Origin: JAUREX01 sp044356825
GTDB taxonomy: Bacteria; Pseudomonadota; Alphaproteobacteria; Rhodobacterales; Rhodobacteraceae
Direction: 5' to 3'
DNA length: 19,633 bases
Assembly: GCA_044356825.1 (NCBI GenBank)
Contig: JBIKVM010000034.1
Location: 1 to 19,633, forward strand
A program made the position numbers and the translations under genes. A model generated the notes under the pieces. That model saw only the letters and a list, made by a program, of their open reading frames with translations, had not been told where the DNA came from and did no database searches. Positions 7,542-15,017 of this stretch are shown here, in pieces (position 1 is the first letter of the stretch; every line of letters begins with the position of its first letter).

Positions 7542-8060
7542 ATGGACGCTCGGCGCGATCTGGTGATTTCCCTCGCGGTGGCCTGTCTGGGTCTCGCGAT
7601 CCTGGTGATGACCGGATCGATCCGCGCGGGAATTGCGCGCGACGTCATCGGCCCCCGCGCCGTTCCCTATGCCATCGGCGCGTTTCTCCTTGTCGCGGGG
7701 CTTGTCCTCGCGGCAAGGCGGGCGACGCGGATGAACCGCGAGAGCGGCTTCGCAGTGCCCGGCGAAGGCGTGGCCGACGAACCGGACCATCCGGCCACCT
7801 TCTGGCGGGTCGGGATTATCATGGCTCTTTCGGCGGCCTATGTGCTGCTTCTGGTGCCGCTGGGTTATCTGATCGTGACACCTGCCCTTGTCATTCTCGC
7901 CTTCCTTGCCACGGGTGAGCGGCGATGGAAGTTGATGATCTGGATGGCCGCTTTGTGGACGGTGGCAACCTATGTCATCTTCAGCCAGATCCTGAGCGTC
8001 CGCATTCCTGTGGGGCCATTCGCGCCGCTGTTTCGCGAGTTGGGTCTGATCATTCTCTGA
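7542..8060 (+). CDS. tctB: TTT family small membrane subunit, TctB (module 2)
   Basis: The 172-residue product has the TctB pattern. A first helix lies at about residues 5-23, a second at 42-60, then a polar loop with GVADEPDHPAT, and three closely spaced hydrophobic segments between about 88 and 160. It ends FAPLFRELGLIIL, comparable to the end of the module 1 TctB. It starts 22 bases after tctC2, with only a weak ribosome site (gcgcgggtctgacg), and ends 19 bases before tctA2. Unlike module 1 there is no room for a large hairpin between receptor and TctB genes. It lacks the 25-residue hydrophilic N-terminal extension of the other copy. Confidence 0.87.
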   Translation: MDARRDLVISLAVACLGLAILVMTGSIRAGIARDVIGPRAVPYAIGAFLLVAGLVLAARRATRMNRESGFAVPGEGVADEPDHPATFWRVGIIMALSAAYVLLLVPLGYLIVTPALVILAFLATGERRWKLMIWMAALWTVATYVIFSQILSVRIPVGPFAPLFRELGLIIL

Positions 8061-8079
8061 CCAACCGGGGACCGGACAC

Positions 8080-9603
8080 ATGGAGATCTTCGCCTCGCTG
8101 ATCGGCGGATTGACGCAACTGGGCGATCCGTGGATCTGGGTCTTCGTCGCCTTCGGCACGATCGTGGGCGTGATCGGCGGCGCGATGCCCGGGATGGGCA
8201 CGACGTTGCTCTATGGGATGTTTCTGCCCTTCACCTTCGTCATGGATCCGCCCCATGCGGTGGCGTTCCTGCTGTCGATCAGCGTCGGTGTCGGATTCGG
8301 CAACAGCATTCCGGCGATCCTTCTGGGGATACCCGGGACGCCATCGGCAATCTTGACGGTGATTGACGGGCACACGCTGCACAAGCAGGGGCAGAGTGGG
8401 CTGGCGCTCGGGACATCGTTCGTCTCGGCGCTGGGCGGGCAGACCGTGAGCATCCTGTTCTTCGTGATCCTCGTCGTGCCCCTGATGGGCCTCGCTTACG
8501 AGTTCCTCTATCCTGAACTGTTCGCGCTTTACCTCCTCGGTGTGCTGGCGATCATCAGCCTCACCGGGGACAACATGCTCAAGGGGCTGGTGGCGGCCGC
8601 GATCGGATTTGCCATCGCAATGATCGGGCTTGACCCGGTCAACCTGACCACGCGCTTCACATTCGACCAGCGGATCTTGCGCAGCGGCGTGAACCTGACG
8701 GCCGTGCTCATTGGCCTTCTGGCGGTGAGCGAGATCTTCCGGTCCTTCCGGCAAATCTACACCTGGTCCGTGCCCGAGGGAACGGAAACGGGCGACCGGC
8801 GCTTTCCCAAGGGCAAGGACATCCGCCAGATGATCCGCCCAGCGTTCACAGGCACGGTCGTCGGCACCTTTGTCGGCGCGATCCCGGGCGCGGGAGCGAC
8901 CCCGGCGGCGCTTATCTCGTATCAGGCGGCACAACTTCTGTCGAAGAAGCCCGAGAGCTTCGGCAAGGGGTCCGTCGAGGGCATTGCCGCGAACGAGGCG
9001 GCGCAGAACGCATCGAATGCGGGCGAGTTGATCCCGACGATGGGGCTGGGCGTGCCGGGGTCAAGCTCGATGGTGCTGCTGCTGAGCGCGCTGACGGTGC
9101 AGGGCTTCGTGCCTGGACCGCTGATGATCAGCAAGGCGCCGGACCTGCTCTATGCGGCGATCGCGGGGATGCTGGCGGCAACGCTGATCCTTGCGGCGAC
9201 GGGGTGGTTCATGTCCTCGATCATGCTTCGGGCGGTGAGCGTGAACCGCTCGGCGGTGCTTATCCTCGCGCTGGCGACGGTCATCCTCGGCGTCTATTCG
9301 CTCAACACGCGGATCATCGACGTGGTGGTGATGCTGCTTGCGGGTGGGCTTGGCTATCTCATGCTGCGCTATGGCTATTCGACGGCGGCGGCGGCGCTGG
9401 CTTGCGTTCTGGGCGGTGAACTGGAACGGAGCCTGAGGCTGGGTCTGAACCTGTCGGACGGCGATGTGTTCACCTTCGTATCGCGTCCGATCACGGCATC
9501 GATCCTGCTCGTGACGGCGGCAATTCTGGTCTTTGGCGTGATGCGCCATGCGCGGATGCGCCGCGACATGGCCGCGCGCCAATTGCCGGGGGATCAGGCA
9601 TGA
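8080..9603 (+). CDS. tctA: TTT family large membrane subunit, TctA (module 2)
   Basis: The 507-residue product is the large permease subunit of the second tripartite transporter. It shows the same repeated TctA signatures as the first: GNSIPAILLGIPGTPSAILT followed by LHKQGQSGLAL, and GAIPGAGATPAALISYQ with EGIAANEAAQNASNAGE and MGLGVPGSSSM. About twelve hydrophobic segments are present, with a short basic C-terminal tail. The ATG at 8080 follows ccggggaccggacac, and the protein begins with the usual MEIFASLIGGL-type helix. Its stop overlaps the next start by ATGA, so transporter and amidohydrolase translation are coupled. It resembles the module 1 TctA closely, consistent with duplication or co-recruitment of the same transporter subtype. 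Confidence 0.95.
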   Translation: MEIFASLIGGLTQLGDPWIWVFVAFGTIVGVIGGAMPGMGTTLLYGMFLPFTFVMDPPHAVAFLLSISVGVGFGNSIPAILLGIPGTPSAILTVIDGHTLHKQGQSGLALGTSFVSALGGQTVSILFFVILVVPLMGLAYEFLYPELFALYLLGVLAIISLTGDNMLKGLVAAAIGFAIAMIGLDPVNLTTRFTFDQRILRSGVNLTAVLIGLLAVSEIFRSFRQIYTWSVPEGTETGDRRFPKGKDIRQMIRPAFTGTVVGTFVGAIPGAGATPAALISYQAAQLLSKKPESFGKGSVEGIAANEAAQNASNAGELIPTMGLGVPGSSSMVLLLSALTVQGFVPGPLMISKAPDLLYAAIAGMLAATLILAATGWFMSSIMLRAVSVNRSAVLILALATVILGVYSLNTRIIDVVVMLLAGGLGYLMLRYGYSTAAAALACVLGGELERSLRLGLNLSDGDVFTFVSRPITASILLVTAAILVFGVMRHARMRRDMAARQLPGDQA

Positions 9604-10685
9604 CCGATCCCGGGGGAACGGGCACGGCGGGCAGGACGCCGCACGGATTGCCGGTCGTGGACATGCATGCCCACTTCGTCCCCGATGCGATCATCGCAGC
9701 GGCCCTGGACAACAGACTATGGCATGGCGTGAGCTTCGGCAGGACCGAGAGCGGCGGCATCTTCTCGGCCGCTGGCGGTCAGCGGATGGCCCTGCCGTGG
9801 ACGCTGCCGCTCGAGACGGCCGAGGCGCGGGCAGAGGCAATGTCGGCCATGGGCGTCGATGCGCAGGTCGTCTCGCTCAGCCCGACGATGCACTGGTATC
9901 CGGCCGATCCCGCCGAAGCCCCGGATTTTGCCCGCGCGGCCAATGATGCGCTGGTCGAGTTCATCGCGCGCAAGCCCGACAGGTTCATCGGGCTGGGCTA
10001 TCTGCCCTTGCAGGACACTGCGGCCGCAATCCGGGAGCTGGAACGCTGCATGGGGCCGCTTGGCCTTCCGGGCGTGATGGTGGGCACGAACATCAACGGG
10101 CAGGATTGGGACAGCCCCGCGCTCTATCCCGTGCTGGAAGCAGCGGAGGCTCTGGGGGCTTTCGTGTTCTTCCATCCCGCGCGCGGCCGCGCCGACGGCT
10201 GGATGGCCCGGTATCACCTGCGCAACCTGATCGGCAACCCGCTCGAGACGACGGCAACGCTCGCCGCGCTCATCTTTGGCGGGGTGATCGAGCGGCTGCC
10301 GCGCCTGCGCGCCTGCTTTGCCCACGGCGGCGGGTATGGCTGCTTTGCCATCGGGCGCTGGGATCACGGCTATCACGTGCGCGCAGAGGCAAGTGCACAG
10401 ATCTCGCGCCTGCCGTCGGATTATCTCTCGGTGCTCTATTTCGATTCCCTGACCCACAGCGACCGGGCGCTGCGGTCTCTGATCGATCAGGTGGGGATTT
10501 CGCGGATCCTGCTCGGCAGCGACTATCCGGCCGACATGGCAGCGCCCGATCCGGTCGGTGCCATACTGGGCAGTCCGCTGTTCACGCCGGGCGAGCGGCA
10601 GGCGATCCTGAGCGGAAACATCCGGGGCGCGATCGGCGAGAGGCACCTGACGGGCCTGTCCTGCGCCTGCGGCCAGCATCATTGA
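9600..10685 (+). CDS. ACMSD-type metal-dependent amidohydrolase/decarboxylase (module 2)
   Basis: The 361-residue product is a paralogue of the enzyme at 2471. Metal and catalytic residues are DMHAH (His23, His25), His192 in FFHP, His242 in FAHGGG and Asp308 in GSDYP. The segments RYHLRNLIGNPLETT, AIGRWDHGY and RLPSDYLS align with the first copy. An 18-residue Gly/Pro-rich N-terminal extension precedes the barrel, and the C-terminus ends in an odd LSCACGQHH. The start at 9600 is in ATGA overlap with tctA2. As in the first copy, the reaction could be non-oxidative decarboxylation or hydrolysis of a cyclic or unsaturated acid. The loop between the HxH motif and strand 2 differs from the first copy (here SGGIFSAAGGQRM), which suggests a related but different substrate. 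Confidence 0.9.
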   Translation: MTDPGGTGTAGRTPHGLPVVDMHAHFVPDAIIAAALDNRLWHGVSFGRTESGGIFSAAGGQRMALPWTLPLETAEARAEAMSAMGVDAQVVSLSPTMHWYPADPAEAPDFARAANDALVEFIARKPDRFIGLGYLPLQDTAAAIRELERCMGPLGLPGVMVGTNINGQDWDSPALYPVLEAAEALGAFVFFHPARGRADGWMARYHLRNLIGNPLETTATLAALIFGGVIERLPRLRACFAHGGGYGCFAIGRWDHGYHVRAEASAQISRLPSDYLSVLYFDSLTHSDRALRSLIDQVGISRILLGSDYPADMAAPDPVGAILGSPLFTPGERQAILSGNIRGAIGERHLTGLSCACGQHH

Positions 10686-10697
10686 GGGGAAGAGGCG

Positions 10698-11762
10698 ATG
10701 AAGCAGATCGGGATCGCAGTGATCGGGTCGGGGCGGATCGGCACCCTGCGTGCCGAGATGGCCCGCCGCCATCCGGCCGTTCGATTTCTGGGCGTAAGCG
10801 ACAGTGACATCGACAAGGCGCGCGCGCTCGGTGTGCGGGTCGGGGCCGAGATGGCCGTGACAGATGGCGAGGCGCTGATCGCCCATCCCGAGGTCGACGC
10901 TGTCTTTGTCTCGACCCCGGAGGGCGCGCATGTGGCGCCGGTGATCGCTGCGCTGGAGGCAGGAAAACCGGTGCTGGTCGAAAAGCCGCTGGCAACCTCG
11001 CTCGAAGATGCCGACCGGATCATCGCAGTCCTCGAGGCGCGCAAGGGCGATCTGCGGGTAGGCTACAGCCGGCGGTTCAAGGAGTGCTTCCTGCGGTCCA
11101 AGGAGCAGTTGCTGCATCGCCGTCTGGGCGAGATCACGGGCGGGCTGGCACGGGTCTACAACTCCCGGGCGCAGGCCTTCGCGATCCTGGCGCGCGATCC
11201 GGAGGCAACGCCGGTTGTCGATGTGCTGACCTACTATGTGGACCTGATGCACTGGTTTCTGGAGGGGGCGACGCCGGTCGAGATCGTGGCGCGCGGCAGC
11301 AAGGGCGTCTTCCGTGATGCGGGGTTCGGTGCCGATGACGTGACCTGGGCGATCGCCACCATGTCGACCGGGGCGGTGATCAATTTCGGGATCAGCTACG
11401 CGCTGCCGATGCGCTACCCGACGCTCGGCCAGTCTGACCGGGTGGAGCTTCTGGGTCGGGACGGGACGATGATCGTGGATGACGATCACCTCGACCATAT
11501 GATCTATTCCGACCGTGGTGTGCCGCATGCCTATGTCCCCGATCATGCCGTGAACATGGCGTTCCTCGGGTCGAACACGGCAGGCGACTGGGCACTGGGC
11601 GAGTTCTGGGGGCCCTTGGCCAACGAATCGCGGGCCTGGCTCGATCGGTTGGCGACGGGGCGTCCGGCTGCCCACGCCACCGCACATGAGGCGCGATTGA
11701 CGCTGCGCACGACCCTTGCAATGGAAGAATCCGCGTTGAGCGGCAGGATCGTGACGCTCTGA
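10698..11762 (+). CDS. Gfo/Idh/MocA family NAD(P) oxidoreductase
   Basis: The 354-residue product has an N-terminal Rossmann domain with VIGSGRIG (residues 8-15), the family's VEKPLA motif (Glu95-Lys96-Pro97) and the DLMHW segment (Asp182, His185) that supplies the catalytic acid/base pair in inositol 2-dehydrogenase-like enzymes. The rest forms the C-terminal alpha/beta sheet domain. A good site (gaggggaagaggcg) precedes the ATG, 12 bases after the amidohydrolase stop. Relatives oxidise or reduce sugar or inositol hydroxyls; LigC, acting on a ring-fission semialdehyde, is a distant relative in aromatic catabolism. Here it probably performs a redox step on the imported compound, taking the place that the PanE-like gene holds in module 1. 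Substrate and direction are unknown. Confidence 0.88.
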   Translation: MKQIGIAVIGSGRIGTLRAEMARRHPAVRFLGVSDSDIDKARALGVRVGAEMAVTDGEALIAHPEVDAVFVSTPEGAHVAPVIAALEAGKPVLVEKPLATSLEDADRIIAVLEARKGDLRVGYSRRFKECFLRSKEQLLHRRLGEITGGLARVYNSRAQAFAILARDPEATPVVDVLTYYVDLMHWFLEGATPVEIVARGSKGVFRDAGFGADDVTWAIATMSTGAVINFGISYALPMRYPTLGQSDRVELLGRDGTMIVDDDHLDHMIYSDRGVPHAYVPDHAVNMAFLGSNTAGDWALGEFWGPLANESRAWLDRLATGRPAAHATAHEARLTLRTTLAMEESALSGRIVTL

Positions 11763-11809
11763 GGCGCCACGTTTCAGGACCGCGGCGCGCGACGGGAGGG
11801 CTGGGAGCC

Positions 11810-13015
11810 ATGGCCGAGGCATTCATCTGCGACGCCGTCAGGACGCCGATCGGGCGCTATGGCGGGGCACTGTCGGGTATCCGGGCGGATGATCTGGCGG
11901 CGCTGCCGATTGCGGCGCTGGTCGCGCGCAATCCCGCAGCGGACTGGGCGGTGCTCGATGACGTGATCCTCGGTTGCGCCAATCAGGCGGGCGAGGACAA
12001 CCGCAACGTGGCGCGGATGGCCGCGCTTCTTGCCGGCTTGCCGGTGCAGGTGCCCGGGACAACCGTCAACCGGCTCTGCGGATCGGGGCTCGATGCGGTA
12101 TCGCTGGCGGCACGCAGCATCCGGTCGGGCGACTGCGCGTTGATGATCGCGGGCGGGGTCGAAAGCATGACCCGCGCGCCCTTCGTCATGCCCAAGGCCG
12201 ACCGTGCCTTTGCCCGCGCGATGGAGGTGCATGACACCACGATCGGTTGGCGATTCGTCAATCCCCGGATGCAGGACTTGCACGGCACCGACTCGATGCC
12301 GCAGACGGCTGACAATGTCGCTGCCGACTTCGGCATCAGCCGGGCCGATCAGGACGCCTTCGCCGCCCGCAGCCAGTTGCGATGGGCGGCCGCGCAGGAT
12401 GCGGGCCTCTTCGCCGCCGAGATCGTGCCGGTGGCGCAGCGACAGCGCGATGGAACCGTGCAGATGTTCGACCGCGATGAGCACCCCCGCCCCGAGACGA
12501 CAGCCGCGGGGCTTGCGAAGCTGGCAGGGATCAACGGGCGCGATCGAAGCGTGACGGCGGGCAATGCGTCGGGTGTGAACGACGGCGCTGCGGCGCTTGT
12601 CCTCGCAAGCGAGCAGGCGGCCGCCCGGCACGGGCTGACCCCAAGGGCGCGGGTCGTGGCATCGGCGGCCGTGGGCGTGGCGCCGCGCATCATGGGGGTC
12701 GGGCCGGTGCCGGCGGTCCGCAAGGTGCTGGCGCTTGCGGGCCTGACCGTCGGGCAGATGGACGTGATCGAGCTCAACGAGGCCTTTGCAAGCCAGGCCC
12801 TTGCCGTGCTGCGCGACCTCGGGATCGACGATGATGCTCCGCATGTGAACCCGCAGGGAGGCGCGATCGCGATGGGCCACCCGCTGGGGATGAGCGGCGC
12901 GCGCCTCGCTGCGACGGCGGTCTGGCAGTTGCAGCGGACCGGCGGTCGTTACGCGCTCTGCACGATGTGCGTGGGCGTGGGGCAGGGAATCGCGCTGATC
13001 CTCGAGCGGGCGTGA
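11810..13015 (+). CDS. pcaF: Thiolase, 3-oxoadipyl-CoA thiolase (PcaF) type
   Basis: The 401-residue product is a degradative thiolase with Cys90 in NRLCGSG, His357 in GHPLGMSG and Cys387 in CTMCVGVGQG, all three catalytic positions intact. The N-terminus EAFICDAVRTPIGRYGGALS, CANQAGEDNRNVARM, and DTTIGWRFVNP with DSMPQTADNVA are signatures of the PcaF/PaaJ group, which cleaves 3-oxoadipyl-CoA with CoA to succinyl-CoA and acetyl-CoA. A gggagggctgggagcc site lies upstream, 47 bases after the oxidoreductase stop. It is the first gene of the CoA-thioester part of the cluster but is separated from the crotonase by a 217-base control region. The family assignment is strong; the actual substrate may be a 3-oxoadipyl-CoA analogue from this pathway. 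Confidence 0.92.
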   Translation: MAEAFICDAVRTPIGRYGGALSGIRADDLAALPIAALVARNPAADWAVLDDVILGCANQAGEDNRNVARMAALLAGLPVQVPGTTVNRLCGSGLDAVSLAARSIRSGDCALMIAGGVESMTRAPFVMPKADRAFARAMEVHDTTIGWRFVNPRMQDLHGTDSMPQTADNVAADFGISRADQDAFAARSQLRWAAAQDAGLFAAEIVPVAQRQRDGTVQMFDRDEHPRPETTAAGLAKLAGINGRDRSVTAGNASGVNDGAAALVLASEQAAARHGLTPRARVVASAAVGVAPRIMGVGPVPAVRKVLALAGLTVGQMDVIELNEAFASQALAVLRDLGIDDDAPHVNPQGGAIAMGHPLGMSGARLAATAVWQLQRTGGRYALCTMCVGVGQGIALILERA

Positions 13016-13071
13016 GTGCCCGTCGGGGGCGATCCGGGAGGGGCCATGCCGGACCATGTCTGATCGGACGT

Positions 13072-13100
13072 TTGCGATACCGGGCCGGTATCACTTCAAT
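13072..13100 (+). promoter_or_regulatory. Candidate promoter overlapping the LysR-type operator
   Basis: TTGCGA (13072-13077) and TTCAAT (13095-13100) are each 4 of 6 matches to the sigma-70 -35 and -10 elements and are separated by 17 bases. The LysR-type palindrome lies in the spacer, which would suit repression. If instead the site acts as the distal LysR activation site (centre near -65), the start would be near 13149, with GATACA (13137-13142) as a poor -10. The sequence does not decide between these. Confidence 0.3.
13076..13092 (+). promoter_or_regulatory. LysR-type operator, ATAC-N7-GTAT palindrome
   Basis: GATACCGGGCCGGTATC is an 8-bp perfect inverted repeat around a single central base. 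Its core (13077-13091) fits ATAC-N7-GTAT exactly, the recognition consensus established for BenM and CatM, and it carries the LysR hallmark T-N11-A (T at 13078, A at 13090). A weaker copy, ATAC-N7-GTGC, lies at 13138-13152, 61 bases centre to centre downstream, and could be a secondary site. The LysR protein at 17466 has a closely BenM-like recognition helix, so it is the likely binder. The site is 140 bases upstream of the crotonase gene. Confidence 0.75.
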
Positions 13101-13232
13101 TGCAAAAAGGTCCTAGCGGCCCCGGGGTCTGTGGCGGATACAGGCAGTGTGCCGGCGCTCTGCGCAGTCTGATCAAGGCTGTCGGGGGCGCTTGGCTTAG
13201 TGACTGAACCGACAACGAGATGAGGTCGAAAC

Positions 13233-14126
13233 ATGCCGTCCATGGCTCCGCACCTGACTGCCGCAGCCCCCGCCGCATACAAGGACATCCTTTACGAGGT
13301 GAAGGACAATGTCGCCTGGGTGACGATCAACCGTCCCCGGTTTCGCAATGCGTTCCGGGAGCAGTCGCTCGACGAGATGATCCACGCGCTGTCATCGACG
13401 CGCGAGGATCCCACCATCGTCTGTGCGGTCGTGACTGGCGCGGGGCCCGAAGCGTTCTCGGCCGGTGGCGACTTCGCGGCAATGATGAAGCTCAACCGGG
13501 CCAACGCGCATATGTGGAACGACCGGATGCTCGGGCTGGCCATGACCATTCGGGGCCTTCCGATCCCCGTCATCGCGATGGTGAACGGCTGGTGCATGGG
13601 CGGCGGGCACGAACTGGCGCTGTGGTGCGATCTTGTCATCGCGTCCGAGAATGCGGTCTTCGGCCAGACCGGCGCCAAGGTCGGTGCCTGCCCGACCGTG
13701 GGTGCGACGCAGTATCTGCCGCGCATCATCGGCGAGCGGCTGGCGCGCGAGATGATCTTCCTCGCGCGGACCTTCACAGCGGCAGAAGCCGTCCAGATCG
13801 GGCTGATCAACAAGGTCGTGCCGAAAGACAAGCTGCTGGCCGAGACGCTGGCCTGGTGCGAGAAGATGAAGGGCCACAGCGCGCAGACCCTGCGGGCGAC
13901 CAAGAAGTCGCTCAACAGCGAGTCCGACGAACTCTATGCATCATGGCAGCAGGGGATGGAGCTTTTGGCCCATATCTGGGGCACGCCCGAGAGCATCGAG
14001 GGGATGCAGGCCTTCCTCGACAAGCGCAAGCCGCAGTTCATGAAGTTCCGTCAACAGAACAAGGCGGCGCTTGACACCTACATGGACGATCTGGCGAACG
14101 ACCGGAACCAGTTCTCGCGGCCGTAG
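13233..14126 (+). CDS. Crotonase-superfamily enzyme, ring-opening acyl-CoA hydrolase-like (Oah/BamA, BadI, MenB relatives)
   Basis: The 297-residue product has the crotonase fold: RFRNAFREQS near residue 37, the oxyanion loop FSAGGD (76-81), GWCMGGGHELALWCD (119-133) and FGQTGAKVG (143-151). Glu127 matches the first catalytic Glu of classical enoyl-CoA hydratase, but the second Glu is absent: GQTG stands where hydratases have GQPE. FGQTGAKVG is MenB/BadI-like, while GACPTVGATQYLPRIIG resembles the GGATDFLP region of Oah (6-oxocyclohex-1-ene-1-carbonyl-CoA hydrolase). The KRKPQFMKFR segment near residue 261 is as in BadI/MenB, followed by an extra tail of about 25 residues. The MenB/BadI Asp in the SxDxGYG loop is replaced by Pro. 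The site gagatgaggtcgaaac precedes the start. The likely role is hydration and/or hydrolytic ring cleavage of a cyclic acyl-CoA; a plain hydratase remains possible. Confidence 0.82.
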   Translation: MPSMAPHLTAAAPAAYKDILYEVKDNVAWVTINRPRFRNAFREQSLDEMIHALSSTREDPTIVCAVVTGAGPEAFSAGGDFAAMMKLNRANAHMWNDRMLGLAMTIRGLPIPVIAMVNGWCMGGGHELALWCDLVIASENAVFGQTGAKVGACPTVGATQYLPRIIGERLAREMIFLARTFTAAEAVQIGLINKVVPKDKLLAETLAWCEKMKGHSAQTLRATKKSLNSESDELYASWQQGMELLAHIWGTPESIEGMQAFLDKRKPQFMKFRQQNKAALDTYMDDLANDRNQFSRP

Positions 14127-14141
14127 GCGGAGCGCGGGGGC

Positions 14142-15017
14142 GTGTCTGGAAAGGTTCTTTCGCTACAGCAGGCCGTCGCCGAGCACATCGGCGACGGCGA
14201 CTTGGTGTTCGTCGGGGGCTTCGGACAGGGGGTTCCGTTTGCGCTGGGCCGAGAGATCGTCCGGCAGGGCCTGAAGAACCTGAGCCTGTGCCGCACCGGG
14301 GCGGACATCCTGTTCGACATCCTTGTGGCTGCCGGCTGCGCGTCGCGGGTGATGTTCGGCTGGTATGGCAACCCGGGGATCGGGCTGAGCCATGTGCTGC
14401 GGCGGGCTGTCGCCGACGGCAGCCTGCAGGTCGAGGAGACGAGCAACTTCGGGCTGCTCCTTGGGCTTCATGCGGCAAAGCTGGGCGTGCCCTTCGTGCC
14501 GGCGCGCATCCTGCTCGACGGGGACGTGCCGCAGCATGCGCCGGGGCTCGCGCGCATCGATTGCCCCTTTACCGGCCAGACGCTGGCGGCGGTGGCCGCG
14601 ATCCGGCCGGATGTGGCGCTCGTCCATGCCCAGCAGGCCGACGCGGCGGGCAATGTCCAGCTTTGGGGTATCAGAGGCGATACTGTCGAGGGTGCCGAGG
14701 CCGCGCGGCGGGTGGTCTGCACGGTCGAGCGGATCGTGCCGTCATCGGTGATCGAGGCGGCGCCCGCGCAGACGATCCTCGCAGCGAATATGGTCAGTGC
14801 CGTCGCAGTCGCCCCGTTCGGGGCCTATCCTTCCTATGTCGAGGGCCATTACGGCCGGGATGACGACGCCTACCGGGATTTCGAGAAGCTTTCCAGAAAG
14901 CCCGAGGCGCTCGCAGACTATCTCGATCGGAACATCCGCGCCTTCGGATCGCATGAGGAATTCGTCGCGGCGATGGTCCCTGCCAGTCTGCGCGAGCGCG
15001 GAGGGGCACATGGCTGA
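14142..15017 (+). CDS. CoA-transferase subunit A, CatI/glutaconate CoA-transferase type
   Basis: The 291-residue product is the alpha subunit of a family I CoA-transferase. A glycine-rich loop, FVGGFGQGVP (residues 23-32), and IDCPFTGQTLAAV, RPDVALVHAQQAD and GNVQLWGIRGD correspond well to CatI of the 3-oxoadipate CoA-transferase of Pseudomonas strain B13 and to GctA. The translation starts with GTG, preceded by ggcggagcgcggggg, 15 bases after the crotonase stop; no ATG nearby gives a better N-terminus. It overlaps the B subunit by 8 bases. With a PcaF-like thiolase in the cluster, the expected reaction is transfer of CoA from succinyl-CoA to 3-oxoadipate or an analogue. The related IpdA ring hydrolase is the main alternative, judged against by the B subunit. 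Confidence 0.88.
   Translation: MSGKVLSLQQAVAEHIGDGDLVFVGGFGQGVPFALGREIVRQGLKNLSLCRTGADILFDILVAAGCASRVMFGWYGNPGIGLSHVLRRAVADGSLQVEETSNFGLLLGLHAAKLGVPFVPARILLDGDVPQHAPGLARIDCPFTGQTLAAVAAIRPDVALVHAQQADAAGNVQLWGIRGDTVEGAEAARRVVCTVERIVPSSVIEAAPAQTILAANMVSAVAVAPFGAYPSYVEGHYGRDDDAYRDFEKLSRKPEALADYLDRNIRAFGSHEEFVAAMVPASLRERGGAHG

Noticed and set aside
9717..11822. 701-residue open frame on the - strand
   Set aside because: It is antisense to the amidohydrolase and Gfo/Idh genes, both of which have intact catalytic motifs; long antisense frames are expected at this GC content.
11774..13057. 427-residue open frame on the - strand
   Set aside because: It mirrors the PcaF-like thiolase, whose three catalytic positions are intact on the + strand.
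14668..14684. Inverted GTATC-N6-GATAC inside the CoA-transferase A gene as a second LysR site
   Set aside because: The arms are in the opposite order to ATAC-N7-GTAT, and the site lies inside coding sequence with no promoter.
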